DNA of 26,599 nucleotides, from positions 1 to 26,599 of the forward strand of contig DVMJ01000097.1 of assembly GCA_018715065.1 (NCBI GenBank), written 5' to 3'. This stretch comes from Fimiplasma intestinipullorum. GTDB taxonomy: Bacteria > Bacillota_I > Bacilli_A > Erysipelotrichales > Coprobacillaceae. Numbering within the stretch: position 1 is the first letter of the stretch; each line of letters starts with the position of its first letter. Below the pieces are notes generated by a model. That model made no database searches, was not told the DNA's origin, and saw nothing but the letters and a program-made list of their open reading frames with translations. The translations under genes and the position numbers were made by a program. This document shows, in pieces, positions 13,685-21,342 of the stretch.

Positions 13685-16186
13685 TTGACAGATCGTAAAA
13701 TTATTATGCCCTTAGAAGAAATCATGGGGGATCGTTTTGGTAAATATTCTAAATATATCATTCAGGATCGTGCGCTGCCCGATGTACGTGATGGTTTAAA
13801 GCCGGTTCAACGCCGTATCCTATATGCAATGTATAAAGAAGGCAATGTGAACAGTAAGCCATACCGTAAATGTGCCAAGACTGTCGGTGTCGTCATCGGT
13901 AATTATCACCCGCATGGAGATATATCGGTTTATGATGCCATGGTCCGCTTATCCCAGGAATGGAAGATGCGCGTTCCTTTGGTCGATATTCAGGGAAACA
14001 ACGGTTCGATCGATAATGATCCACCAGCAGCCATGCGTTATACGGAAGCACGTCTTTCTAAGATTGCTGTCGAATTACTCCGTGATATCGATAAAGATAC
14101 CGTTAATATGGCCTTAAACTTCGATGATACGGAGTATGAGCCAACGGTACTGCCAGCCAAATTTCCTAATTTACTGGTCAATGGGGCAACAGGTATTTCA
14201 GCAGGGTATGCTACTGATATTCCACCGCATAACTTTCAGGAAGTGATCGATGCCACGATTTATCGTATTCAGCATCCAAATTGCTCACTGGAAAGTCTAA
14301 TGGAGATCATCAAAGGGCCCGATTTTCCGACCGGTGCGATCGTCGAGGGGCGTCAGGGACTGATTGATGCGTTTACCAGCGGTCGAGGACGAGTAGTGGT
14401 TCGTTCCAAAGTAGAGATTGAAAAACAAAAACAAATGAACTGTATTGTTATTACAGAGATTCCTTATGAAGTCAATAAGGCAGAACTGGTCAGGCGAATC
14501 GATGAGATCCGTTTTAACCGCAGCATTGATGGCATCATTGAGGTTCGTGATGAATCGGACCGTAATGGGCTGAGGATCGTTGTCGATCTCAAAAAAGAAG
14601 TTCCGGCACATAATGTTTTGAATTATTTGTATAAAAACACTGATTTACAGAAAAACTACAATTATAATATGGTGGCTATCAAAGATAAACGTCCGGTGCA
14701 GATGGGGCTCATTGAGATTCTGGATGCTTATATTGCACATCAGGTTGAAGTCGTGACACGTCGCTCCGTCTATGAGCTCGACAAGGCCAACAGCCGCAAA
14801 CATATCGTAGATGGTCTGATCAAAGCCATCTCTATTTTGGATGAAGTCGTAGAAACTATTCGGAAAAGTAAGGATAAGACAGATGCTAAAAACAATCTGA
14901 TGCAGGCTTACGCTTTCAGTGAAAAACAGGCAGAAGCAATCGTCATGCTGCAATTGTATCGCCTGACCAATACAGATATTGTTTCGCTGGAAGAAGAGTA
15001 TGCAAGTCTGGAAGCGTATATTGCTTCACTTACAAAGCTTCTAAATGACGGAAAGGTCCTGCGCCGTGAAATCATCAAAGATCTTAAACAGGTTCGTGCT
15101 TTGTATCCAACCACACGTCTGACAGAGATTCGTGATGAGATAGCCGAAATCTCGATCGACAAAGAAGCAATGATCATATCAGAAGATATTTATGTCAGTC
15201 TGACAATGGATGGTTACCTTAAACGTATCAGTCCACGTTCGTTTAAGGCTAGTGAAAAATCAACTTTTGGAAAAAAAGATGACGATGTACTGTTAACGGT
15301 CTTTGCCTGCAACACGTTAGATAAACTGCTGATCTTTACGGATATGGGGAACTATCTCTATGTACCGGTGCATGAGATTGAAGAGTTTAAATGGCGTGAT
15401 CTAGGCAAGCATATCAGCTATTTAGTGAAACTGGCCAGTGATGAAAAAATGGTGGGTGTCTTTGTTGTGCGCCAGTTCAGAAGCGATCTGGATATTGTTT
15501 TAGCTACTGAACAGGGACAGGTCAAACGCACATCCCTGATAGACTACGAAGTGAGCCGCTATACAAAGGCTTATAAATGTATCAATCTTAAGGAGAATGA
15601 TCGTCTATGCGCGGTTTCGTTGATGCAAGCAGATGATGCCCTCTGTTTTATAACTCGTGAAGGATTCTGTAATCTATATGCCGGTGCGCTATTGACCAGT
15701 CAGGGACTGAAGGCAGGCGGTGTGAAGGGAATTGCCTTGAAAGGCGATGACAGGCTGGTTAGTATGCATTGCTTCCAACCTTCCAAAGGGCAATCAATCA
15801 TGCTGGTAGGAGAATACGGTGGATTGAAACGGATCAGGACCAGTGATATTCCGGTGACCAATCGTGCTGTTAAAGGCATCTCTGTTTATAAGAAAACCAA
15901 AACATCTCCACAGCTCCTAATCAAGAGTCTCTTCATTCAGGATGATGATCCAATCATTATCGGTATCAGTGATGGGTCCGAAGAAGTTATTACAGGCAGC
16001 AATTATCACGACAGTCATTTAGAGGCGCGGTTATTACCGGGATTGAAGCTGACAGATGGACGTCAGGTGAGCTATGTGCTGGATGGCAAGGCCAGCTTTG
16101 CAAGCAATCTGCCTGCAAAACAGTCAAACCCTATAAAAGAAGAACCGACTTTTACAAAAATTAGTTTCGATGATCTTCTCTCATAA
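13685..16186 (+). CDS. parC: DNA topoisomerase IV subunit A (ParC)
   Basis: This 833-aa DNA-cleaving subunit of topoisomerase IV has the winged-helix core with the catalytic Tyr at 119 (AMRYTEARL), a coiled-coil tower, and a C-terminal beta-propeller. The propeller lacks the GyrA-box, supporting ParC over GyrA. In the quinolone-determining region the sequence reads HPHGDISVYDAM: residue 80 is Ile (ATA codon at 13922-13924), where Ser is usual, and residue 84 is Asp instead of Glu. Ser80-to-Ile is a known quinolone-resistance change in other bacteria, so the enzyme may be naturally less sensitive. The start is TTG 13685, five bases after the strong AGGAGGTG at 13672-13679. The downstream hairpin overlaps both its stop and the sigK stop. 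Confidence 0.95.
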   Translation: MTDRKIIMPLEEIMGDRFGKYSKYIIQDRALPDVRDGLKPVQRRILYAMYKEGNVNSKPYRKCAKTVGVVIGNYHPHGDISVYDAMVRLSQEWKMRVPLVDIQGNNGSIDNDPPAAMRYTEARLSKIAVELLRDIDKDTVNMALNFDDTEYEPTVLPAKFPNLLVNGATGISAGYATDIPPHNFQEVIDATIYRIQHPNCSLESLMEIIKGPDFPTGAIVEGRQGLIDAFTSGRGRVVVRSKVEIEKQKQMNCIVITEIPYEVNKAELVRRIDEIRFNRSIDGIIEVRDESDRNGLRIVVDLKKEVPAHNVLNYLYKNTDLQKNYNYNMVAIKDKRPVQMGLIEILDAYIAHQVEVVTRRSVYELDKANSRKHIVDGLIKAISILDEVVETIRKSKDKTDAKNNLMQAYAFSEKQAEAIVMLQLYRLTNTDIVSLEEEYASLEAYIASLTKLLNDGKVLRREIIKDLKQVRALYPTTRLTEIRDEIAEISIDKEAMIISEDIYVSLTMDGYLKRISPRSFKASEKSTFGKKDDDVLLTVFACNTLDKLLIFTDMGNYLYVPVHEIEEFKWRDLGKHISYLVKLASDEKMVGVFVVRQFRSDLDIVLATEQGQVKRTSLIDYEVSRYTKAYKCINLKENDRLCAVSLMQADDALCFITREGFCNLYAGALLTSQGLKAGGVKGIALKGDDRLVSMHCFQPSKGQSIMLVGEYGGLKRIRTSDIPVTNRAVKGISVYKKTKTSPQLLIKSLFIQDDDPIIIGISDGSEEVITGSNYHDSHLEARLLPGLKLTDGRQVSYVLDGKASFASNLPAKQSNPIKEEPTFTKISFDDLLS

Positions 16187-16215
16187 ATCACGTGGACAGA
16201 CCACGTGATTTATTT
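16183..16215. terminator. Hairpin between convergent parC and sigK
   Basis: A perfect 13-bp inverted repeat (16183-16195 with 16201-16213, ACAGA loop) contains the stop codons of both genes. The T-tract is weak on the forward strand (TTATTTAT) and absent on the reverse strand, so it may slow or stabilise transcripts rather than terminate efficiently. Confidence 0.65.
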
Positions 16216-16905
16216 ATCTGGCTGCTCTGCTTTCACAAACTCTCTTAACAGTTTGGTTAAGGCCCTTTTTTCGATACGTGATACATAGGAGCGTGAAATA
16301 TGGTACTGACTGGCAATCTGTTTTTGCGTCAGGACTTCGTTCCCATCTAGTCCATAGCGAAGATTAATGATCTCGCGCTCCCGCGTGTTTAAACAGCTCA
16401 GGTATTGACGTAAAGCCACTAATTGGTCATGATGAACAATCTGTTCGGGAATTGGAGTTTGTCTGGCTTCAATGATCTCTCCGAGTTCAATATCGCTCCC
16501 ATCCTTATCTTTTCCGATGCTCTCGCTTAAAGAAATGTCTAAACTACGCTTCTTATTGGTGCGTAGATGCATCAGGATCTCGTTATTGATACAGCGAGCG
16601 GCATAGGTAGCTAAACGGGTCTTTTGATCAGGTTTAAAGCTGTCAACCGCTTTGATCAGCCCGATCGTTCCAATACTGATCAGATCCTCCATGTCATCTA
16701 AATGATTTTCATATTTTTTTGCGACATGTGCCACTAATCTGAGATTATGCGAAATCAGCATGCTGCGTGCTTTTTTGTCGTGATGGGCCAGACGTTCAAG
16801 GTAATACGCTTCTTCTTCACTCGAAAGAGGTTTCAGAAATGTCGGCGATTTTACATAAGAAAAAAAATAACATTGTTTGATCAGCATCATCAGTAAACTT
16901 AACAT
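16210..16905 (-). CDS. sigK: RNA polymerase sporulation sigma factor K, with pro-sequence
   Basis: This 231-aa sigma-70 family protein closely resembles B. subtilis sigma-K. It has SYVK-x-PTFLKPLSSEEE at the N-terminus, HNLRLVAHVAKKYEN, DLISIGTIGLIKAVDSF, TYAARCINNEILMHLR (region 2), and a region 4 helix-turn-helix with REREIINLRYGL and HISRSYVSRIEKRAL. Sigma-K directs late mother-cell transcription in sporulation. The start ATG follows AAAGG on the reverse strand. Residues 1-16 are hydrophobic (LSLLMMLIKQCYFFS), like the membrane pro-sequence of B. subtilis pro-sigma-K removed by SpoIVFB; cleavage would be expected near S16-Y17. The gene is uninterrupted by any skin-type element. A sigma-E-like promoter precedes it. 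Sigma-E and sigma-K are similar, but the N-terminus and the SYVK junction favour sigma-K. Confidence 0.92.
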   Translation of the reverse strand: MLSLLMMLIKQCYFFSYVKSPTFLKPLSSEEEAYYLERLAHHDKKARSMLISHNLRLVAHVAKKYENHLDDMEDLISIGTIGLIKAVDSFKPDQKTRLATYAARCINNEILMHLRTNKKRSLDISLSESIGKDKDGSDIELGEIIEARQTPIPEQIVHHDQLVALRQYLSCLNTREREIINLRYGLDGNEVLTQKQIASQYHISRSYVSRIEKRALTKLLREFVKAEQPDK

Positions 16906-16929
16906 CCGATCATCCTTTCTTGTCGTTTC

Positions 16930-16958
16930 AGTCTATGCCTGAATCTGTCTAAATATGT
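16930..16958 (-). promoter_or_regulatory. Sigma-E-like promoter of sigK
   Basis: Read on the reverse strand, ACATATTT (16958-16951) and CATAGACT (16937-16930) lie 13 bases apart. This resembles the sigma-E consensus (ATATT, 13-15 bp, CATACA-T), with two internal mismatches in the -10. Transcription would start near 16922, giving a leader of about 17 bases. No sigma-A boxes compete. In B. subtilis sigK is first transcribed by sigma-E with SpoIIID. A GACAAG near the predicted start resembles a partial SpoIIID site. Confidence 0.5.
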
Positions 16959-16990
16959 GTCCAAGGGTGGCTTTTAGGAAAAAATTAGCG

Positions 16991-16996
16991 TATAAT
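16991..16996 (+). promoter_or_regulatory. -10 box of the esterase-yqe operon
   Basis: A consensus TATAAT lies 23 bases before the esterase ATG. The leader carries a very strong ribosome binding site, GGAGGGAGG at 17004-17012. The -35 region (TGGCTT at 16968-16973) is weak. No other promoter is evident until 24276, so it may serve eight genes. Confidence 0.55.
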
Positions 16997-17019
16997 ATGA
17001 GACGGAGGGAGGCAGGTTA

Positions 17020-17778
17020 ATGGCTTTAATTCAATTGAATTTTGAATCTGAGAAACTCGGACGAACGGTTGAGGCCATGGTGATCCTGCCGGTTGAAAGT
17101 ACTTTCCGTCAGGCGTATCCAACCGTTTATCTTCTGCATGGTCTGATGGGAAATCATCAGGATTACCTCAATCATACCAATATTCTTCAATGGGCAAATG
17201 AGCTTGGCCTAGCGATCGTCATGCCCAATGGAGAGAACTCTTACTATGTTGACTGGTCGGTTCCTCATCATGCGTATGGACAATTGATCGGAGAAGAACT
17301 GGTAGTAAGGACTAGACAAATGTTTCCTCTCTCATCAAGGCCCAAGATGACTATGCTCGCTGGTCTTTCGATGGGAGGATTTGGCGCTTTGCGCAATGCT
17401 CTTCAATATCCGCAAATCTTTGGCTATGTCGCTGCCTTATCGAGTGCACTGAATATCTATGAAAAGCCAGAGCGGGTGATCATGCCTCAGGAAGCACCTT
17501 ATCTGGATCTGGAGCAGGGAAGCCAAACGGATAAGGATCCTCGCTGGTTGGCTAGACAGCGAGCTCTCCAGCCGCATTTGACCTTGCCGGAGATGTTTAT
17601 CGCCTGTGGCAAAGCGGATCCATATTATGATCTCAACAAGGACTTTGCCAGGGAAGTGAGCGACTTAGGCTATATAGTGACTTTTGCTGCCGGAGAAGGC
17701 GGTCACGACTGGAATTACTGGGATCCTGCGCTTAAACAGGCGCTTGACTGGTTTTACCAGCAACTACAAAAACAATAG
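17020..17778 (+). CDS. Alpha/beta-hydrolase esterase (EstA / esterase D family)
   Basis: This 252-aa cytoplasmic protein (no signal peptide) is of the esterase D / tributyrin-esterase type. The nucleophile elbow GLSMGG gives Ser117. Asp200 in GKADPYYD and His229 in GGHDWNYW complete a plausible catalytic triad, and the oxyanion strand YLLHGLMG is at about residues 37-44. It probably hydrolyses short-chain acyl esters. The true substrate is unknown, and S-formylglutathione hydrolase activity is possible but not indicated by neighbours. It is the first gene of the run leading into yqeH, with only 13 bases between them, although its function is not obviously linked to ribosome assembly. Confidence 0.9.
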   Translation: MALIQLNFESEKLGRTVEAMVILPVESTFRQAYPTVYLLHGLMGNHQDYLNHTNILQWANELGLAIVMPNGENSYYVDWSVPHHAYGQLIGEELVVRTRQMFPLSSRPKMTMLAGLSMGGFGALRNALQYPQIFGYVAALSSALNIYEKPERVIMPQEAPYLDLEQGSQTDKDPRWLARQRALQPHLTLPEMFIACGKADPYYDLNKDFAREVSDLGYIVTFAAGEGGHDWNYWDPALKQALDWFYQQLQKQ

Positions 17779-17791
17779 AAAGGAAGAAGCT

Positions 17792-18892
17792 ATGAATCAA
17801 CCAATACGCTGTTATGGATGCGGAGCAATCCTGCAAACAGATGATCAAAAAAAAGTCGGATATATCCCACAGATCAAAGACAATGGCAAACCGTTGCTGT
17901 GTCAGCGCTGTTTTCGTCTCCAGCATTACCATAAACTTGAAAAAACAAGCCTTCAGTCAGATGATTTTTTAAAGATCCTCCAACAGATCAGTGAAAAACC
18001 GGGCTTGATTGTTTATATCATTGATCTATTTGATTTTAACGGCAGTATGTTGCAGGGGTTAACTCGCCATCTGCCTGGCAAAGACATTCTTGTTGTTGCT
18101 AACAAGCGCGATCTTTTACCAAAACTATGTAATAATACCAAAATTACGCACTGGATCTATCGTCATCTTAAAGAATATGGCATCAAACCTGTCGATGTCC
18201 TGATTACCAGTGCCAAGAAGAACTTTCAGGTTGAAACACTGATGGCATTGATTGAAAAATATCGCCAGCAGCAGGATGTCTATGTGGTGGGTGTGACAAA
18301 TGCCGGCAAATCGACGTTGATCAATGCCTTATTAAAGGCTTTTATGCAAAAAGAAGATCTGCCGTTGATCACAACCAGTGAATTTCCTGGTACGACCCTC
18401 GATCTGATTGCCATCGAGCTGGATGAGACACATCGCTTATATGATACACCGGGCATCGTCAATTCCCATCAGTTAACTCTCCATGTGGCTGATAAGGATC
18501 TCAAAGCCATCGTTCCGCAGTCAGAGGTTAAACAACAGATTTATCAGCTCAATGATGGCCAGAGCCTCTATGTCGGTGGGTTAGCACGACTGGATTTCTT
18601 AAAGGGAGAAAAAACAAGCTTTGCCGGTTTCTTTTCTAACCGTTTAAAGATCCATCGCTGTAAGTTGGAAAGGGCAGATGAGATCTTTACCAATGATCAG
18701 GTCATTAGTCCAAAAGCTTTAAATGTCAAAGAGATTCAGGACATGGCATCATACACATTCTCTATTCCGGAAGGAAAGCATGATGTGGTCATCAGCGGGC
18801 TGGGCTGGTTTTCATTAAAAGGGCAGCATCAGAAGATTCGTGTCTATGCCCCTCAAGAGGTCGGCGTTTTTATACGTCAAAGTTTAGTTTAA
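17792..18892 (+). CDS. yqeH: Ribosome biogenesis GTPase YqeH (circularly permuted)
   Basis: This 366-aa GTPase is required for assembly of the 30S subunit. It begins with a zinc finger (C7, C10, C37, C40), then has GTPase motifs in permuted order: G4 NKRD from residue 104, G5 TSAKK, the P-loop GVTNAGKST from residue 167, and G3 DTPG from residue 218. The C-terminal third is the family's RNA-binding region. The frame is open from 17684 inside the esterase gene, but AGGAAG at 17781-17786 and the zinc-finger N-terminus fix ATG 17792. The following genes yhbY, nadD, yqeK, rsfS and yqeM-like keep the B. subtilis order; yqeG and aroE are absent from the cluster here. Confidence 0.96.
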   Translation: MNQPIRCYGCGAILQTDDQKKVGYIPQIKDNGKPLLCQRCFRLQHYHKLEKTSLQSDDFLKILQQISEKPGLIVYIIDLFDFNGSMLQGLTRHLPGKDILVVANKRDLLPKLCNNTKITHWIYRHLKEYGIKPVDVLITSAKKNFQVETLMALIEKYRQQQDVYVVGVTNAGKSTLINALLKAFMQKEDLPLITTSEFPGTTLDLIAIELDETHRLYDTPGIVNSHQLTLHVADKDLKAIVPQSEVKQQIYQLNDGQSLYVGGLARLDFLKGEKTSFAGFFSNRLKIHRCKLERADEIFTNDQVISPKALNVKEIQDMASYTFSIPEGKHDVVISGLGWFSLKGQHQKIRVYAPQEVGVFIRQSLV

Positions 18893-18903
18893 AGGAGAAT
18901 AAC

Positions 18904-19191
18904 ATGCTTACAGGAAAACAAAAAAGATATTTGCGTTCGATTGCGCATAAAATACCTGCTACTTTTCAGGTAGGTAAGGATGGCGTCTCAGATAAGATGA
19001 TCGACGCTATACGTTTAGGCTTACAGGCAAATGAACTCGTCAAAATTAAAGTGCTGGACAATTGTACAGAAGAGCTGAACCAGGTGGCTTTGGATCTGAG
19101 TGCCGGAACAAAAGCCGATATCGTTCAGATCATTGGTCATACGATCATCCTGTATCTGGAAAGTCCAAAAGCTATCTATCCATTGCCATGA
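18904..19191 (+). CDS. yhbY: YhbY family CRM-domain RNA-binding protein
   Basis: This 95-aa protein is a single CRM domain, a fold found on pre-50S ribosomal particles. It starts LTGKQKRYLRSIAHKIPATF, continues with a VGKDGVSD motif (the family's GxxG loop reads GKDG), and has an ANELVKIKVLDN strand. It corresponds to B. subtilis YqeI. AAAGGAG at 18892-18898 precedes the ATG. Its stop overlaps the next start by four bases (ATGA), so translation is coupled to nadD-yqeK. The position after yqeH fits a shared role in ribosome assembly. Confidence 0.94.
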   Translation: MLTGKQKRYLRSIAHKIPATFQVGKDGVSDKMIDAIRLGLQANELVKIKVLDNCTEELNQVALDLSAGTKADIVQIIGHTIILYLESPKAIYPLP

Positions 19192-20294
19192 CACGCCGTA
19201 TTGGACTTTTAGGGGGAAGTTTTGACCCCGTTCATAAAGGACATGTTCAAATTGCCAAATATAGCCTCAAAAAACTGAAATTAGATGAACTCTGGTTTAT
19301 CCCTGTTCTAAACAATCCTTTTAAAGATCGTCAAATGGCCAGTGGTGCTGATCGCTGTGCCATGCTGGAATGTGTGATCCAGGATGAACCGCGTTTCAAG
19401 ATCTGTGATGTTGAGCTTAAAGGAAACCCAGAGCTGAAATCATTTACTTATTACACCTTACTTTATTTGATCGATCATTATCCCGATACACAATTTTATT
19501 ACATTATCGGAGATGATCAGGTTGCTGCTTTTGATCGCTGGTATGAGGCTGAGAAAATCAGTCAGCTGGTAACCTTGGTCTGCTTTGCTCGTAAAGGCTA
19601 TGAACCGCATTACAAAAACATCAAGAAATACCACATGCAGAGGCTGGATATGAAACCTATCAAAGCGAGCAGTACGGCAATTCGTGAAGGGGATTTGACC
19701 CAGGTTGAGCCTGCCGTGATTCAGTACTTCACCATGCATGGTTTATATTTGAAAGACATTGTCAAACATTATATGTCTGAAAAACGTTATGCACATACCT
19801 GCTCAATGGCAAATCTCGCTGTTGAAATTGCCAAGGCGAATCAGATCGATCCAATGAAAGCTTATGTCGCGGGCATGCTGCATGATATCGCTAAAGAAAT
19901 GCCGGAGAAAAAAGCCGAAAAGCTGATGCAAAAGTATTATCCGGAATATATTGATAAACCACAGGCCATTTGGCATCAGTGGCTCTCTAGCTACGTAGCT
20001 AAAAACACTTTTTATGTAAAAGATAAGGAAATTCTTCAAGCCATTACCAATCATACCACCGCTTCAAGCAAAATGAGCTTATTGGATATGTGTATCTATT
20101 GTGCTGATAAATATGATCCAGGGCGAGGTTATGATTCCAGCCGCGAGATAGCGCTATGTAAAAAAGATATCTGTGAAGGATTTAAACAGAGTCTAATCGA
20201 CTTTGTAGCGTTTTCTAAACAGAAAAACCGGGCCATCGATCCTATCTTTAATGAAGTATATGAAACATATGTCAAGGAGGACAGAAATGGATAA
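19188..20294 (+). CDS. nadD: NadD-YqeK fusion: nicotinate-nucleotide adenylyltransferase plus HD-domain hydrolase
   Basis: One 368-aa open frame joins two proteins that are separate neighbours in B. subtilis. Residues 1 to about 186 are NadD, which makes nicotinic acid adenine dinucleotide from NaMN and ATP. They contain GGSFDPVHKGH at 9-19, the IGDDQ motif and SSTAIR near residue 161. Residues about 190-368 are a YqeK-type HD phosphohydrolase with H203 (YAHTCSM), the HD pair H232-D233 (GMLHDIAKEMP), and the later H-T-T and CADKYDPGR motifs. YqeK enzymes split diadenosine tetraphosphate. A frame extension back to 19062 lies inside yhbY and is not used; ATG 19188 overlaps the yhbY stop. No stop or weak junction separates the domains, so this is a real fusion. 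Similar fusions are known in Mollicutes. Confidence 0.95.
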   Translation: MTRRIGLLGGSFDPVHKGHVQIAKYSLKKLKLDELWFIPVLNNPFKDRQMASGADRCAMLECVIQDEPRFKICDVELKGNPELKSFTYYTLLYLIDHYPDTQFYYIIGDDQVAAFDRWYEAEKISQLVTLVCFARKGYEPHYKNIKKYHMQRLDMKPIKASSTAIREGDLTQVEPAVIQYFTMHGLYLKDIVKHYMSEKRYAHTCSMANLAVEIAKANQIDPMKAYVAGMLHDIAKEMPEKKAEKLMQKYYPEYIDKPQAIWHQWLSSYVAKNTFYVKDKEILQAITNHTTASSKMSLLDMCIYCADKYDPGRGYDSSREIALCKKDICEGFKQSLIDFVAFSKQKNRAIDPIFNEVYETYVKEDRNG

Positions 20295-20637
20295 ATTAGA
20301 AATTGTTGTGCGAGCAATGGATGATAAGCTGGCGGCTGATATTGTTGCAATCGATATGCAGCTGGTCAGTCCAATGTTTGATACTTTTGTCATAGCCAGC
20401 GCAGACAATCCGCGTTTGATGAATGCAATCAAAGATAACATCGAAGATGAAATGGAAAAGAATGGATATACAGTCAAACATATCGAAGGGAATCGCGAAA
20501 GTCGCTGGATCTTGATGGATTATGGCGATATTGTTGTTCATCTGTTTATACCAGAAGAAAGAGAGCTTTACCATCTGGAGAAGCTTTGGGGAGATCAGCA
20601 CCGTATCGATATTTCCAGCTATTTAACGAATCCATGA
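20287..20637 (+). CDS. rsfS: Ribosome silencing factor RsfS
   Basis: This 116-aa protein of the RsfS/Iojap family binds ribosomal protein uL14 and keeps the subunits apart when nutrients are scarce. It contains the family features DKLAADIVAIDMQ, a SPMFDTFVIASADN strand, the E-G-x-R-E-S-R-W-I-L-M-D-Y-G-D-I-V-V-H core and LEKLWGDQHRID. The strong AAGGAGG at 20274-20280 is six bases from ATG 20287; the open frame's earlier starts lie inside nadD-yqeK and are not used. It overlaps the upstream gene by eight bases and the downstream methyltransferase gene by four, which shows tight coupling. It corresponds to B. subtilis YqeL. Confidence 0.95.
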   Translation: MDKLEIVVRAMDDKLAADIVAIDMQLVSPMFDTFVIASADNPRLMNAIKDNIEDEMEKNGYTVKHIEGNRESRWILMDYGDIVVHLFIPEERELYHLEKLWGDQHRIDISSYLTNP

Positions 20638-21341
20638 GTTATAACCAGTTTGCCTGGTATTACGATAGTCTGATGGAACCCCAGTTCTATCTAGACTATT
20701 TTCATTTTATCAACCGGCAAACCACTTATCATCAGGTTTTAGAACTGGGCTGCGGGACAGGGAGTCTGGCTGTGCTATTAGCTGATCGGGCAAGCCAGAT
20801 CGATGCCACCGATATTTCAGAGGAGATGCTGGCGATTGCTGCCAAAAAACATCCTCATGCACATATTCGCTATCAGCAGCTCGATATGTGTAAGCTAGAC
20901 TGTCAGGAGAACTACGATCTTGTGTTATGTCTGTGCGATTCATTGAACTATGTCAAAGGGTTGACCGCTCAGCTAGATGTTCTTCATCGCGCATATCAGG
21001 CCTTAAAACCAGGCGGAACGCTGATCTTCGATGTCAATAGCATGCATAAGCTGGAAGTGACGCAAAAGGATTATCGTGAAGAACAGGAAGATGAAGATTT
21101 CTATTTCTATTGGCATTCTTACCGAAGTGATGTTCATGAATTATCTCATCTAGTTGTCATTGAGGATCTTAATAGTGATGAGCGTATGGAAGAAAAACAG
21201 ACACAGTATGTCTATGAACTGAAGGATTACCTTGCTGGACTTCAAAAGCTGTCCTGGCAATCGATTGCTTATTATAGTGATTTTGAGAGATATGATCCCC
21301 AAAAGGATCGCATTCAATTTGTATGCAGAAAGGAAGGATAA
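20634..21341 (+). CDS. Class I SAM-dependent methyltransferase (YqeM-like)
   Basis: This 235-aa methyltransferase has motif I VLELGCGTG at about residues 35-43, an acidic residue after strand 2 (IDATDIS), a DLVLCLCDSLNYV motif IV region and LKPGGTLIFDVNS. The N-terminus YNQFAWYYDSLM is typical of the YqeM group that follows rsfS in many Bacillota. The substrate is unknown; linkage with ribosome-assembly genes makes RNA or a translation factor possible, but the sequence alone does not show it. The start ATG overlaps the rsfS stop (ATGA), and the longer frame from 20586 is not used. mtnN starts one base after its stop. Confidence 0.92.
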   Translation: MSYNQFAWYYDSLMEPQFYLDYFHFINRQTTYHQVLELGCGTGSLAVLLADRASQIDATDISEEMLAIAAKKHPHAHIRYQQLDMCKLDCQENYDLVLCLCDSLNYVKGLTAQLDVLHRAYQALKPGGTLIFDVNSMHKLEVTQKDYREEQEDEDFYFYWHSYRSDVHELSHLVVIEDLNSDERMEEKQTQYVYELKDYLAGLQKLSWQSIAYYSDFERYDPQKDRIQFVCRKEG

Positions 21342-21342
21342 G

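Noticed and set aside
13685..16186. GyrA instead of ParC
   Set aside because: It follows parE next to plsY as in B. subtilis, and no GyrA-box (QRRGGKG-type) is present in the C-terminal domain.
19062..19187. Longer N-terminus for the NadD-YqeK protein
   Set aside because: The extension overlaps yhbY and has no homology to NadD; the ATG at 19188 overlaps the yhbY stop and begins just before the conserved GGSFDPVHKGH motif.
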